From contig CAIQDA010000192.1 in the NCBI GenBank assembly GCA_903870415.1, positions 1-54,760 on the forward strand: 54,760 nt of DNA, in the 5' to 3' direction. The stretch comes from an uncultured delta proteobacterium. GTDB taxonomy: Bacteria > Myxococcota_A > Polyangia > Polyangiales > Polyangiaceae. Within the stretch, counting starts at the first letter, position 1, and each line of letters starts with the position of its first letter. The notes under the pieces were generated by a model. That model did not search any database, was not told the origin of the DNA, and was given only the letters and a program-made list of their open reading frames with translations. The translations under genes and the position numbers were made by a program. This document shows positions 30,215 to 40,679 of the stretch, piece after piece.

Positions 30215-31672
30215 ATGCGTAAGGATTGGATCAGCGTATTTGCGCTTGCAGGAATCGTGTCGTTTGGGGCGTACGCGTGCGGGTCGAGCGATTCGTCGTC
30301 GACCGCCGTCGCCGATGCGGGCGTAGACGCGGGCAAAGACGCCGGCTCGACGCCTCGGGCCGATGCTGCCGTCGACGCGGGGCCTGTTGAGGGTTCGTCG
30401 TGCGCCAACGCCATCACCGCTGACCTCGGCGCTGAAGTCACGGGGACGCTCGACGAAGCGGGCAAGAAGGTCTTCTACGCGGTGACGGTCAAGGCCGGAG
30501 ACTTCCTCATTCTCGGCGCCGACACGGCGGCGACGGCGGACACGGGCGAAGAGATTGTCGACACGACGCTGTCGATCTTCAACGCGAACGGCACGACGCT
30601 TCTCGCGAGCGTTGACGACGCGTTTCCGCGCGTAACCACCGACGCCGACATGTATTACCGCGCCCCCGCCGACGCGACGCTTTGCGTGCAAGTCACGGAT
30701 TTCGCGACGTGGGGCGGTCAGGCGAGCGGCGTTGCAACCGATGCAAACTACACGTTCTTTGCGGGAAAGGTCGACCCTGCCGCTGCGACGGTGAGCTTCG
30801 ACGTGGAACCGAACGACACGATCGCGGCGCCACAAACGGGCAAGCTCAAGGCGTTCGCGCCCGGTCCTGGTGGCTACACCCACGTCATGGGAATCCTGGG
30901 CACGGCGAGCGACGTGGACACGTACAAGTTCACCGCCCCAGCCGGGTCGAAGAGCATCAGCGTCATCGTTCCACCCATCGGAACCCCCGTCGCTCCGGCC
31001 ACCGCGAGCTACGGCTCGTCGATGGCGCGTTTCACGGTCACCGTCCAGAAGCTCGACGGCACGATCATCGCCCAGCTTTCGCCGCCCGCGGGCAACGTCG
31101 AGAAGATGTCCGAGGGTCTCTCGGCCCCCATCGAAGCGGGCGACTACTACGTGACGTTCAGCCACCCGGCCGGCACCACGGCAGGCGCGAACGACTTCTA
31201 CGCCACGACCCTCGACTTCAGCACGACAAACACGCCGGAAACCGAGTCGCTCGGAGCGAATACGAACGACACGCTCGCAAGCGCGCAGGCGCTGACCCTC
31301 ACGGCGGACGCGACGAATGCGAAGCTCAAGGACGGCTACATCCTTGGCTACCTGCCCGCGGGCGACCTCGCCGACAGCTTCTCGTTCCCGGTGGGCGTCA
31401 ACGATAGCGTGGCCCTTTCTTGCGGCTCGATTCGCAACGGTTCCGGCCTCGAAGGCGTGAAGGTCGAACTCTTCGTCGACGGCGTCTCGAAGCAGGCGGA
31501 AAACGAGACGGCCATCGCGGACCTCTCGTGGTCAACCTCGCGCTTCGCGTCCAAAGCTGCGGTTGGCATCACGGCGGCGGGCACGGCCGTCCTCCAAGTT
31601 TCGGCCACCGGTCGATCGGCGACGAACACGGGCACGTACTTCCTCTGCGGCGTCCACGTCACGATGCCCTGA
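30215..31672 (+). CDS. Putative lipoprotein with PPC-like (pre-peptidase C) domains
   Basis: Lipobox-like GAYACGSSD; Asp-Ala-Gly-rich linker; two-plus repeats of the type VEPNDTIAAPQTGKL...VMGILGTASDVDTYKFTAPAG. Confidence 0.65.
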   Translation: MRKDWISVFALAGIVSFGAYACGSSDSSSTAVADAGVDAGKDAGSTPRADAAVDAGPVEGSSCANAITADLGAEVTGTLDEAGKKVFYAVTVKAGDFLILGADTAATADTGEEIVDTTLSIFNANGTTLLASVDDAFPRVTTDADMYYRAPADATLCVQVTDFATWGGQASGVATDANYTFFAGKVDPAAATVSFDVEPNDTIAAPQTGKLKAFAPGPGGYTHVMGILGTASDVDTYKFTAPAGSKSISVIVPPIGTPVAPATASYGSSMARFTVTVQKLDGTIIAQLSPPAGNVEKMSEGLSAPIEAGDYYVTFSHPAGTTAGANDFYATTLDFSTTNTPETESLGANTNDTLASAQALTLTADATNAKLKDGYILGYLPAGDLADSFSFPVGVNDSVALSCGSIRNGSGLEGVKVELFVDGVSKQAENETAIADLSWSTSRFASKAAVGITAAGTAVLQVSATGRSATNTGTYFLCGVHVTMP

Positions 31673-31723
31673 GTTCGGTCCGTCGCCAGGCGTGCACGAC
31701 GTTTCGTGAGGCCCTGTGATGGA

Positions 31724-31759
31724 AGCGCTGCCCCTCTGCTCGGAGGGGTGGCGCTTTTT
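31724..31759 (+). terminator. Rho-independent terminator
   Basis: agcgctgcccctc-tgctcg-gaggggtggcgct followed by ttttt; 13-bp stem with two G-U-type pairs, downstream of the lipoprotein gene. Confidence 0.8.
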
Positions 31760-31843
31760 GTTTCGAGGGGCGGCACCGCCCCGGCGGAATGGACCAAACA
31801 AGGTGCTCCATGCCTTGACGCACCCTGGCGCTGGTCCTAAGAA

Positions 31844-31871
31844 ACTCGTACCCTCACGTAAGGGTAAGAGT
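31844..31871. promoter_or_regulatory. 28-bp dyad, candidate MerR-type operator upstream of the isc operon
   Basis: ACTCgTACCCTcACGTaAGGGTAaGAGT: 12 of 14 positions pair as an inverted repeat, ends 1 nt before the MerR ATG. Possible -35 TTGACG (31815-31820) and -10 TAAGAA (31838-31843), 17-nt spacer. Confidence 0.65.
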
Positions 31872-31872
31872 C

Positions 31873-32400
31873 ATGACCGTCCGCCTCCCCATCGCCCCAG
31901 CCGCTCCGCCCGCGTCCACGTCCGACGTGAGCGCGGTGTTGTTGCAAGTCGGCGATTTGGCACGGGAAACGGGCAAGAGCATTCGCGCGCTCCATCTTTA
32001 CGAAGAGCTCGAGCTGCTCCGGCCGCAGTCGCGAAGCAAGGGCGGATTCCGCCTCTACGGCAACGACTCGGTGCGTCGCATCAAGTGGATTGGCCACTTG
32101 CAGGAGCTCGGCTTCAGCCTGGGCGACATCCAAGGACTCGCCCGCGACTTCGAAAGTTCGGCGGTTGCACCGGCGGCAATGGCACGCGTCCATGAACAAT
32201 ACGCGATCAAGCTGTCGGCTACGCGCGAGCAAATCGCTCGCCTTCGTGAACTCGAAACCGACCTCGAGAAGAGCCTCGCGTACCTCCAAGCCTGCGACGT
32301 GTGCGAGCCCGCGACGGTGCTCCACGCCTGCACCACGTGCGACCACCACGACTGCCACGACCCCATGCCGGACCTCGTCGCCGGCCTTCACGCGAGCTGA
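31873..32400 (+). CDS. MerR-family transcriptional regulator with Cys/His-rich C-terminus, first gene of isc operon
   Basis: LLQVGDLARETGKSIRALHLYEELELLRPQSRSKGGFRLYGNDSVRRIKWIGHLQELGFSL; C-terminus QACDVCEPATVLHACTTCDHHDCHDP; 3 nt before iscS. Confidence 0.9.
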   Translation: MTVRLPIAPAAPPASTSDVSAVLLQVGDLARETGKSIRALHLYEELELLRPQSRSKGGFRLYGNDSVRRIKWIGHLQELGFSLGDIQGLARDFESSAVAPAAMARVHEQYAIKLSATREQIARLRELETDLEKSLAYLQACDVCEPATVLHACTTCDHHDCHDPMPDLVAGLHAS

Positions 32401-32403
32401 TCG

Positions 32404-33627
32404 ATGACCATCCAGTTCCCCATCTTCATGGACTACCATTCCACGACCCCCGTCGACCCGCGGGTACTCGAGGAAATGCTGCCGTATTTCACGCAGCACT
32501 TCGGCAATGCGGCGTCGCGAAATCACGCGTTCGGCTGGCACGCCGAGGCCGCGGTCGACCTTGGGCGCGAGCGCATCGCGAAGCTCGTGGGAGCCTCGAG
32601 CGAAAAGGAAATCGTCTTCACGTCCGGCGCCACCGAGTCGAACAACCTCGCCATCAAGGGCGTCGCGGATTTCTACCGCGACAAGGGGCGCCACATCATC
32701 ACCACGGTGATCGAGCACAAGGCGGTCCTCGACACGTGCAAGCGCCTCGAAAAAGAGGGCTTCGAGGTCACGTACCTGCCGGTCGAGACCGATGGCCGCA
32801 TCGATCTGAATCGCCTTGAGGCTGCGTTTCGCCCCGACACCATCCTCGTCTCCGTGATGTTCGCGAACAACGAGATTGGCACCGTCCAGCCCCTCGCCGA
32901 CATCGGTCGCATGTGCCGCGCGCGCGGCGTGCTCCTTCACACCGACGCGGTCCAGGGCATCGGCAAAGTGCCTTTCGACGTGGAGGCAATGAACGTCGAT
33001 CTCGCGTCGATCACGGCGCATAAAATGTATGGCCCGAAGGGCGTTGGAGCTCTGTACGTGCGGCGCTCGAAGCCCCGCGTGCGCCTCGTCGCGCAGATGG
33101 ACGGCGGCGGTCACGAACGCGGCATGCGCAGTGGCACCCTCAACGTGCCGGGCATCGTGGGCTTCGGAAAAGCTGCGCAAATCCTCACGGAAGAGGGCGT
33201 CGCCGAGTCCGAGCGCATCTTCGCGCAGCGCGAGCGTCTTCACGGCAAGATCACGAGCGCGCTCGAAGAAGTCTACCTCAACGGCTCGGCCGCGCATCGT
33301 CTCCCGGGCAACCTGAACCTGAGCTTCGCGTTCGTCGAAGGCGAGGGGCTCATGATGTGCATCAAAGACGTGGCCGTTTCGTCGGGCTCCGCCTGCACGT
33401 CGGCGAGTCTCGAGCCGTCGTATGTGCTTCGTGCGCTCGGCGTAGGTGAAGAGCTCGCGCACTCGAGCATTCGCTTCGGACTTGGCCGCTTCACGACGGA
33501 TGAAGAGGTCGATTACGTCGCGGAACTCGTCGTCAAAAAGGTGCAGAAGCTCCGCGAACTATCGCCTCTCTACGAGATGTTCAAAGACGGCATCGACTTG
33601 AAGTCGGTGCAGTGGGTCGCTCATTAA
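32404..33627 (+). CDS. iscS: Cysteine desulfurase
   Basis: [22 protein letters not shown]...[11 protein letters not shown]...[23 protein letters not shown]...[21 protein letters not shown]. Confidence 0.97.
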   Translation: MTIQFPIFMDYHSTTPVDPRVLEEMLPYFTQHFGNAASRNHAFGWHAEAAVDLGRERIAKLVGASSEKEIVFTSGATESNNLAIKGVADFYRDKGRHIITTVIEHKAVLDTCKRLEKEGFEVTYLPVETDGRIDLNRLEAAFRPDTILVSVMFANNEIGTVQPLADIGRMCRARGVLLHTDAVQGIGKVPFDVEAMNVDLASITAHKMYGPKGVGALYVRRSKPRVRLVAQMDGGGHERGMRSGTLNVPGIVGFGKAAQILTEEGVAESERIFAQRERLHGKITSALEEVYLNGSAAHRLPGNLNLSFAFVEGEGLMMCIKDVAVSSGSACTSASLEPSYVLRALGVGEELAHSSIRFGLGRFTTDEEVDYVAELVVKKVQKLRELSPLYEMFKDGIDLKSVQWVAH

Positions 33628-33720
33628 TAGCCAGAGGCGACGGGTCTCGAGCCCCTCGTCTTCCGCGCTCGGGCGGCCTTCCCCACCGCAAGCTTCATTG
33701 AGTCATACGGAGTATAGATT

Positions 33721-34125
33721 ATGGCATACAGCGACAAAGTCATCGAGCACGCCGAGAATCCGCGCAACGTCGGCACCCTCGACAAGGACGACCCGAACGT
33801 AGGCACGGGCCTTGTGGGCGCGCCTGCGTGCGGCGACGTCATGCGCTTGCAGATCAAAGTCGGCGACGGCGGAGTCATCGAAGACGCGCGCTTCAAGACC
33901 TTCGGCTGCGGCAGCGCCATCGCCTCGTCGTCACTGGCGACCGAGTGGCTCAAGGGCAAAACCCTCGACGAGGCCGCGGGCTTGAAGAACACCTCGATCG
34001 TCGAGGAGCTCAACTTGCCGCCCGTGAAGATCCACTGCTCGGTCCTCGCGGAAGACGCCGTCAAAGCGGCCATCGCCGATTACCGCGCCAAGCAGGTCGC
34101 CAAGACCGCCGGCGGGAGTGCCTAG
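33721..34125 (+). CDS. iscU: Fe-S cluster assembly scaffold
   Basis: MAYSDKVIEHAENPRNVG...GAPACGDVMRLQI...FKTFGCGSAIASSSLATEWLKGKT...PVKIHCSVLAEDA. Confidence 0.97.
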   Translation: MAYSDKVIEHAENPRNVGTLDKDDPNVGTGLVGAPACGDVMRLQIKVGDGGVIEDARFKTFGCGSAIASSSLATEWLKGKTLDEAAGLKNTSIVEELNLPPVKIHCSVLAEDAVKAAIADYRAKQVAKTAGGSA

Positions 34126-34127
34126 TC

Positions 34128-34526
34128 ATGGAGACCGTTTCGACCGCGACGCCGACGACCGCCCCATCCGGCAGTGAGCCGACGCCGGAATCGCGCCTCT
34201 CGTTCACGGTCTCTGTCGAGGCCGCGCGCGCCATTCGTCGTCAGATCGACAAGCGCGGAACGCCCGACGCGAGCCTGCGTGTGGGCATCCGCGGTGGCGG
34301 TTGTTCGGGGTTTTCCTACGTCATCGAGTTTGACGACGGTCCGCCTCACCCGCGCGACCGGGTCATCGAGGTCGAAGGTGTCCGTGTGCTCGTGGACCCC
34401 AAAAGCCTCGTCTACCTCGCGGGCGGCGAACTCCATTGGGAGAAGACGCTCATGCGTCAGGGCTTCAAGTTCGTGAACCCAAACGAGAAGACCAACTGCG
34501 GCTGCGGCCACTCGTTCACTGTGTAG
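34128..34526 (+). CDS. iscA: IscA/HesB-type Fe-S assembly protein
   Basis: LRVGIRGGGCSGFSYVIEFDD...GFKFVNPNEKTNCGCGHSFTV. ATG at 34128. Confidence 0.92.
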   Translation: METVSTATPTTAPSGSEPTPESRLSFTVSVEAARAIRRQIDKRGTPDASLRVGIRGGGCSGFSYVIEFDDGPPHPRDRVIEVEGVRVLVDPKSLVYLAGGELHWEKTLMRQGFKFVNPNEKTNCGCGHSFTV

Positions 34527-34531
34527 TCTGC

Positions 34532-35038
34532 ATGAATCCTTTTGCGCGCCTCGGGGTTGAGCCCAAGTTCGCCGTGGACCTCACGGAGCTCGAGCGCGTG
34601 CATCGCGATCTCTCGCGTGCGCTGCATCCGGATCGTCACGTGCAAAGCATGCCATCGGAGCGACGCCGCACCCTCGACGAAGCGGTGGCGGTCAACGAAG
34701 CATGGCGCGTGCTGCGATCCCCTGTTCGTCGTGCGGAAGCGTTGCTTGCGTTGCGTGACGAGCCCGTCGACGGCGCGGACGCGAAGCCCTCGGCCTCGTT
34801 TCTCATGGCGATGATGGAGCGGCGCGAGGAGCTCGAGTCGGCGAAAGCGAAGGGCCCCGCGGCGCTCCTCACGCTCGAGCAGGCGGCGACTCTCGACGCG
34901 GACAGGTGCCTCGCTGCCCTCTCTTCTGCCCTCGATGGCGGCGACGCGACGAACGGACCGCCGGCCCGACTGCTCGCCGAACTCCGTTTTCATCGACGCC
35001 TCCTCGACGAGCTTGGCGACCTCACCGCCGACGCGTAG
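34532..35038 (+). CDS. hscB: Co-chaperone HscB (J-domain)
   Basis: MNPFARLGVEPKFAVDLTELERVHRDLSRALHPDRH; position between iscA and hscA. Confidence 0.9.
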   Translation: MNPFARLGVEPKFAVDLTELERVHRDLSRALHPDRHVQSMPSERRRTLDEAVAVNEAWRVLRSPVRRAEALLALRDEPVDGADAKPSASFLMAMMERREELESAKAKGPAALLTLEQAATLDADRCLAALSSALDGGDATNGPPARLLAELRFHRRLLDELGDLTADA

Positions 35039-35104
35039 CGCGTCAACCAAACGCTTCGCCTGCTGCCGCGCGCCCCTGCTTTTTCGCAACGATCACGACT
35101 TCGC

Positions 35105-37003
35105 ATGTTTCTCGAAATCCACGACCCCAAAGCTCCTCCGCGCGCCATTGGCATCGACCTTGGCACCACGAACTCCATCGTGGCGTGCATCTCGAACGAG
35201 TGCCCGATTCCCATCGCGGACTGCAACGGAGAGACCCTCGTTCCTAGCGTCGTGTGCTTCGATAAAAGCGGCGACGTCATCGTCGGAACGCGAGCCCGCG
35301 AACGAGCGGCGCTCCAGCCGAAGGAAACCATCGTCAGCGTGAAGCGCTTCATCGGCCGCGCGAACGACGACTCGGAAACGCGGCGCCTTGGGCCTTACAC
35401 CTTCGTCGCACCCAAGCCCGGTGAAGCCAATCTCGTGCGCTTCGACGTGGGCATCGACCACCCGGTCACGCCGATCGAAGTGAGCGCGTACATTCTCGCG
35501 GAGCTTCGCCAGCGCGCGGAAGACGATCTCGGACGCATCGGCGGCGCGGTCATCACGGTCCCCGCGTACTTCGACGACACGCAGCGACAGGCAACGAAAG
35601 AAGCCGCGAAGATGGCGGGCATCGAGGTGCTCCGGCTCATCAACGAACCCACGGCGGCCGCTCTCGCGTACGGACTCGATCAAAAAAAGAACGGTCTCTT
35701 CGCGGTGTACGACCTTGGTGGCGGAACGTTCGACATCACCATTCTTCATCTCGACGACGGCGTTTTTCAGGTGAAATCCACGGGTGGCGACAGCCAGCTT
35801 GGTGGTGACGACATGGACCGCGTGGTCGCCGAAGCACTCGCGGACGACCTCGGTCTTGCGGACGAGGTGACGCACTCGGCGCTCGTCTCCCGGGCGTTGC
35901 TCACGGCCGCAAAGGCGTTGAAGCATGCGCTCACGGGGGCCGAGAGCGCCGAGTACGTCCTCGAAGACGGATCGGTCCTTGCCGGAAAACGTGTGCAACT
36001 TACACGCAGTCGCTTCGACGCGCTCGTGATGCCGCTGCTCGATCGAACCGGTCGTGCGTGCAAGCGAGCGCTTCGCGATGCGGAGGTGAAGCCCGATGCC
36101 CTCGACGGCGTGATCCTCGTCGGCGGTTCAACGCGCGTTCCGGCGGTGCAGCGCTTCGTGGAGCAGGTCTTCGGACAGACGCCGCTCACGGACGTCGACC
36201 CGGATCTGGCGGTGGCCCTTGGGGCTGCCATTCAAGCCGACATCCTCGCGGGCGCGGGAAACATGCCGGAGGTGCTGCTTCTCGACGTGCTTCCGCTTTC
36301 GCTTGGCATCGAGGTTGGCGGCGGCGTGGTCGACAAGATTCTCCCGCGAAACACGACCATTCCCGCGGGCGCTCGCGCCTCGTACACGACGGCCGAAGAC
36401 GGACAGACGGGGTTCGATCTCCACGTGGTTCAGGGCGAGCGTGAGATAGCTGCAGACTGCAGAAGTCTTGCGCACTTCGTCCTCAAGGGCATTCCCCCGA
36501 TGGCTGCAGGCTTGGCACGGCTTGAGGTATCGTTTCGCGTCGACGCCGATGGCATCTTGAGCGTTCACGCCGTGGAAACCACCACGGGCGTCGAGCAAGT
36601 CGTCGAGGTGAAACCGTCGTCGGGTCTCGACGATGCGACGGTCGAGACGATGCTTCTCGAAGCGTACGACCAGGGCGAGGCGGATCTCCTGCGCCGCCGT
36701 ATCGCGGAAGCGCGCAGCGAATGCGAGCGCCTGGGACGTGCGGCAGAGCGAGCGCTCAAGGCCGATGCGCGCATGCTCGAAGAGGGCGAACGCGAGATTA
36801 TCGATGAGGCGCTTCGAGCGCTTCAAGCGGCCGTCGAGGGCTCGGACGCGGACGTGATGCGCCGTGCGATGGAACACGTCGATGCGGTGACGAAGCCCTT
36901 CGCGGTGCGCAGGATGAATCATGCGATCGCCGAAGCACTCGCGGGGCGGACCATCGACGATGTGGACGCGAAGCCCGCGCTCATGCAAGGAGGCGCATCA
37001 TGA
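35105..37003 (+). CDS. hscA: Hsp70-family chaperone HscA
   Basis: [17 protein letters not shown]...[36 protein letters not shown]. Confidence 0.95.
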   Translation: MFLEIHDPKAPPRAIGIDLGTTNSIVACISNECPIPIADCNGETLVPSVVCFDKSGDVIVGTRARERAALQPKETIVSVKRFIGRANDDSETRRLGPYTFVAPKPGEANLVRFDVGIDHPVTPIEVSAYILAELRQRAEDDLGRIGGAVITVPAYFDDTQRQATKEAAKMAGIEVLRLINEPTAAALAYGLDQKKNGLFAVYDLGGGTFDITILHLDDGVFQVKSTGGDSQLGGDDMDRVVAEALADDLGLADEVTHSALVSRALLTAAKALKHALTGAESAEYVLEDGSVLAGKRVQLTRSRFDALVMPLLDRTGRACKRALRDAEVKPDALDGVILVGGSTRVPAVQRFVEQVFGQTPLTDVDPDLAVALGAAIQADILAGAGNMPEVLLLDVLPLSLGIEVGGGVVDKILPRNTTIPAGARASYTTAEDGQTGFDLHVVQGEREIAADCRSLAHFVLKGIPPMAAGLARLEVSFRVDADGILSVHAVETTTGVEQVVEVKPSSGLDDATVETMLLEAYDQGEADLLRRRIAEARSECERLGRAAERALKADARMLEEGEREIIDEALRALQAAVEGSDADVMRRAMEHVDAVTKPFAVRRMNHAIAEALAGRTIDDVDAKPALMQGGAS

Positions 37004-37362
37004 GCGATTCTGCTGAAGCCATCGTTGTCTTCGAAGGGCGCGGCGAGGTCCGTGTCGGCATCGGCACCTCGCTCCTTGTCGCTGCGCAAAAAGGCCACTT
37101 CCCCGAGGGGTCGGCGTGCGGCGGCGTCTGCGCGTGTTCGACGTGCCACGTGTACGTGAAAGAGGGCGGCGCTCTCTTGTCGGAGCTCGAGGACGAAGAG
37201 AACGACGTTCTCGACAAAGCCTTCGACGTGCGCGCCAATTCGCGGCTCGGTTGTCAGGCGAAGATCGAACGGCCGGGGCGCATCGTGGTCGACATCACGC
37301 GCGAGAGCCTTGATGCATTCTACAACGAACATCCGGACGAGCGCGCGCACCGCAACGGCTAA
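37000..37362 (+). CDS. fdx: 2Fe-2S ferredoxin of ISC type
   Basis: [24 protein letters not shown] overlap with hscA. Confidence 0.93.
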   Translation: MSDSAEAIVVFEGRGEVRVGIGTSLLVAAQKGHFPEGSACGGVCACSTCHVYVKEGGALLSELEDEENDVLDKAFDVRANSRLGCQAKIERPGRIVVDITRESLDAFYNEHPDERAHRNG

Positions 37363-37419
37363 CTCGAAGTCGTGCAGCGGTTGGTTTTGCGCGAGACCCA
37401 CGGGCCTCTCAGCGCGGAT

Positions 37420-37791
37420 TCACTTGGGGCGAATGGCTTCGAGCTGCGCGACGAGCCGCGGCAGATTGCCCTTGTAAAGGAGCAGGCCGTCGAACCCGTA
37501 TTTGCCGTGATTCGCGCCTTCGATGGGGTCGGACGTGTGCAAGTAGAACTTGGCGCGGCCGTTGCCCGCCTGTTCCGCTGCGGCCTTCAAGCGCGCGAGC
37601 CCGGGGCCGCCGTCTTGGCCTGGCATGTGGAAATCCACGACGACCACTTCGGCTCCGCCGATGGTGGGAACGGCTTCGTCGATGCTCTTTGCGGTCTTCA
37701 CCGCATAGCCCGCCGTTTCCAGCGCCTTTTTCATCGCCGCAAGTGCGGCAGCGCTGTCGTCAACGATGAGAACTCGGACCTGGCGGGCCAT
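37420..37791 (-). CDS. Single-domain response regulator
   Basis: VRVLIVDDSAAALAAMKKALETAGYAV...VVVVDFHMPGQDGGPGL. Confidence 0.88.
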   Translation of the reverse strand: MARQVRVLIVDDSAAALAAMKKALETAGYAVKTAKSIDEAVPTIGGAEVVVVDFHMPGQDGGPGLARLKAAAEQAGNGRAKFYLHTSDPIEGANHGKYGFDGLLLYKGNLPRLVAQLEAIRPK

Positions 37792-37924
37792 GAACAACCC
37801 ATATGCTGCTCCGTGCCCGACGACAAGTTGCTCGCTTTGCGTCGAGGTCGAGTTGTGCTGAATAAGCGTTTGCTGGGCCCGGTTCTTGACCAGGCGCGTC
37901 AGCAGGAAGCTTTGGGGGTGACCC

Positions 37925-38491
37925 GTGTCGATTCGTTCGGACCGTTGGATTCGCAAGATGGCCCAAGAACACGCCATGATCGAGCCGTTCGAGCCCGGCC
38001 AGGTCAAGTACGTGGACGGCCAACGCATCGTCTCCTACGGCACCTCGTCGTACGGCTACGACGTGCGCTGCGCCCGGGAATTCAAGATCTTCACGAACGT
38101 GAACTCGGCCGTCGTGGACCCAAAGAATTTCGATCCGACGAGCTTTGTGGACTTCGTCGGTGACGTTTGCACGATTCCGCCGAACAGCTTCGCCCTGGCG
38201 CGCACGGTCGAATACTTCCGCATTCCGCGCACCGTGCTGACCATTTGCCTCGGCAAGTCGACGTACGCGCGCTGCGGAATCATCGTGAACGTCACGCCGC
38301 TCGAGCCCGAATGGGAAGGGCACGTCACCCTCGAGTTCTCGAACACGACCACGCTTCCCGCACGCATTTATGCAGGCGAAGGCGTCGCACAGATGCTGTT
38401 TCTCGAGTCCGACGAAGCCTGCGAGACGAGCTACAAAGATCGCGGCGGCAAGTACCAAGGCCAGACCGGCGTCACGCTGCCCAAGCTGTAA
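37925..38491 (+). CDS. dcd: dCTP deaminase
   Basis: [21 protein letters not shown]...[33 protein letters not shown]. Confidence 0.96.
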   Translation: MSIRSDRWIRKMAQEHAMIEPFEPGQVKYVDGQRIVSYGTSSYGYDVRCAREFKIFTNVNSAVVDPKNFDPTSFVDFVGDVCTIPPNSFALARTVEYFRIPRTVLTICLGKSTYARCGIIVNVTPLEPEWEGHVTLEFSNTTTLPARIYAGEGVAQMLFLESDEACETSYKDRGGKYQGQTGVTLPKL

Positions 38492-38506
38492 CGAGGACGC
38501 GGGCGG

Positions 38507-39607
38507 TCAGATAAGCTCGGTTTTCCCGCTGGACTTGAGCGCCTGCACCGCGAGCTTTGCGTCTTGCGCACGATCGCGCGGAAGCACCAAGAGCGCGTCG
38601 TCGGTTTCCACGATCACGAGGTCCGTGACGCCGATGAGCGCGATGGTTTTGCCCTTCGTCGAGCGTCGCAAGTCGCGCACGAGGTTGCCGCGCGCGTCGA
38701 ACGTGATGGCGTGCGCGGGTATCGCGTTTCCGTCTTCGTCCTTCTCGGCGAGTTCCCATGCGGTTTGCCACGAGCCCACGTCGGACCAGCCGAAGTCGCC
38801 GGGGACGACGGCCACTTGCTCCGCATGCTCCATGACGCCGTGGTCGATGCTGATGCTCGGAAGTCGCCGAAAAACCTCGTCGAGAATGCTCTTCTCGCGC
38901 CCTTCGCGTGCGGCGCTGTCGAGCACGGCGAGGCCCGACGCGAGCTCGGGAAGGTGCGTGGCGATCTCCTGGCGCATGACGTCGGCGCGGAAGACAAACA
39001 TACCTGCATTCCACAAGTGACTTCCGTCCGCGAGGTAGCTCTGCGCCACCGCGATCGGGGGCTTCTCGGTGAAGCGCGCGGCACGGCGAATGCCGCCCGA
39101 GATCTCCTCACCCTTCTCGATGTACCCGTAGCCAATCTCGGGGCGCGTGGGCACGATGCCCACGGTCGTGATGAAGCCGCGCGCGGCCGCTTCGGTGGCC
39201 TTCAGCAACACGCGGCGAAATTCTTCTTCGTTCGTGACGACGTGATCGCTTGGCAGCACGACGACAATCCCTTGCGGATCATGGCGCTGAATGGCGGCGG
39301 TGGCCCAGCCGATGCACGGTGCGGTGTTGCGTGCGAGCGGCTCCGCGAGAATGTTTGCGGGAGGCACGCGCGGCAGCAGCGCCTTCGTTTTCGCTTCGAG
39401 GTGTCGACCCGTGGCAATGAAGATGCGCTCTTCGGGGATGAGCGGCACGATGCGGTTCACGGTCGCTTCGAGGAGCGACTCGTCGGCCCGCGATCCGAGG
39501 GCGAGGAACTGTTTCGGATGCTTCTCGCGCGAGGCGGGCCAGAAGCGCGTGCCTGCGCCGCCGGCCATGATCACCGCGTAAAGATTCGTAGGCTTCTCGA
39601 CGTTCAT
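38507..39607 (-). CDS. manC: Mannose-1-phosphate guanylyltransferase
   Basis: YAVIMAGGAGTRFWPASREKHPKQFLAL...FTEKPPIAVAQSYL...LWNAGMFVFRADV. Confidence 0.94.
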   Translation of the reverse strand: MNVEKPTNLYAVIMAGGAGTRFWPASREKHPKQFLALGSRADESLLEATVNRIVPLIPEERIFIATGRHLEAKTKALLPRVPPANILAEPLARNTAPCIGWATAAIQRHDPQGIVVVLPSDHVVTNEEEFRRVLLKATEAAARGFITTVGIVPTRPEIGYGYIEKGEEISGGIRRAARFTEKPPIAVAQSYLADGSHLWNAGMFVFRADVMRQEIATHLPELASGLAVLDSAAREGREKSILDEVFRRLPSISIDHGVMEHAEQVAVVPGDFGWSDVGSWQTAWELAEKDEDGNAIPAHAITFDARGNLVRDLRRSTKGKTIALIGVTDLVIVETDDALLVLPRDRAQDAKLAVQALKSSGKTELI

Positions 39608-39630
39608 GGGGTGCTCGTGGGCGAAAGAAC

Positions 39631-40443
39631 TCAGGGAGCGGCGTGGCCCCACGCGAGGCATGCGAGGGCGAGGGGCACGAGGTAGATGGCGAATACCGCA
39701 AGGCGGCCGGATGCGAGAATGCGCTTGAGCGCGAGGAGCGCAACGACGCCAAAGGCAAAGCTCACGAGGGTGCCCGCCACGAGCGCGAGCGGATCGGTGC
39801 CTTCGCTAAACGCTTTGCGACCTTCGAGAAGGAGTGCGCCCGCGACCGCCGGAAGCGAGAGCAAAAACGAGAGTTCGAACGCGCGCTGACGTCCAACGCC
39901 GGCCCATAGCAGCGCCGCGATGGTGCATGCGGAGCGGGAAAGACCAGGAAGAGCGGCGAGTCCTTGCGCGACTCCGACGAGCGCCGCAGCACTGAGCGTG
40001 GGTTCGGTGCGCTTGCCTTCCGGTGCGCGCGAGCCAATGATCACAGCGGCGGCGGTGCCCAGCAAACACACGCCAATGATGGTCGGCGAGTCGCTCCACG
40101 CTTCGACCGAGTGCTTCAACGAGAGGCCCACGATGCCCGTCGGAATGGTCGCGACGATGATGGCCACCGCATCGCGCCCGCCTTGACTGGCTTGCAGCGT
40201 GCTTGGTGCCGAGAGCGCCGCGAAGGCCTCGCGCAAGCCTGCCATCACGCGCTCACGAAGCACCACGATGGTGGCGGCGAGCGTTCCTGCGTGCAGCAAG
40301 ACCGTGAGCGCGAGCGACGGCTCGTGGCCGAAGAAGCGTTGCGCCAGCGCCAAGTGCCCATCGCTGGAGATGGGAAGGAACTCGGTGATGCCCTGGATGA
40401 TGCCCAGGACGACGGTCTCGAAGAGGGTAGGACCAAGGTGCAC
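39631..40443 (-). CDS. uppP: Undecaprenyl-diphosphate phosphatase
   Basis: ETVVLGIIQGITEFLPISSDGHLAL; GLAALPGLSRSACTIAALLWAG; multiple TM segments. Confidence 0.94.
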   Translation of the reverse strand: MHLGPTLFETVVLGIIQGITEFLPISSDGHLALAQRFFGHEPSLALTVLLHAGTLAATIVVLRERVMAGLREAFAALSAPSTLQASQGGRDAVAIIVATIPTGIVGLSLKHSVEAWSDSPTIIGVCLLGTAAAVIIGSRAPEGKRTEPTLSAAALVGVAQGLAALPGLSRSACTIAALLWAGVGRQRAFELSFLLSLPAVAGALLLEGRKAFSEGTDPLALVAGTLVSFAFGVVALLALKRILASGRLAVFAIYLVPLALACLAWGHAAP

Positions 40444-40679
40444 GCGTCGGCCCCTACCACGGTGCTGCGCGCGGACGGTCTGTCGTCCGAGGTGCCACGA
40501 AGGGGGCGCACGGGGCAGGCGTCAACGAAGCGTCACTGAACGAGCGTCCATGTTCCGACGAGCGTCAACGGGCTGGCACCCGAATCGCAAGAAAAACAGC
40601 GAAAACACAGAATGTTGGCGGACGACAAAAGTTGGCAGGGCCCTTGCTCCATGGGGCCTGAACCCACCCGGAGGATTTC

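Noticed and set aside
30290-30390. Repeated Asp-Ala-Gly codons in the lipoprotein N-terminus
   Set aside because: Such low-complexity linkers after a lipobox are ordinary in lipoproteins of this kind of organism.
31837-33462. 541-aa ORF antisense to MerR-iscS
   Set aside because: Shadow ORF; the sense strand encodes two clear protein families.
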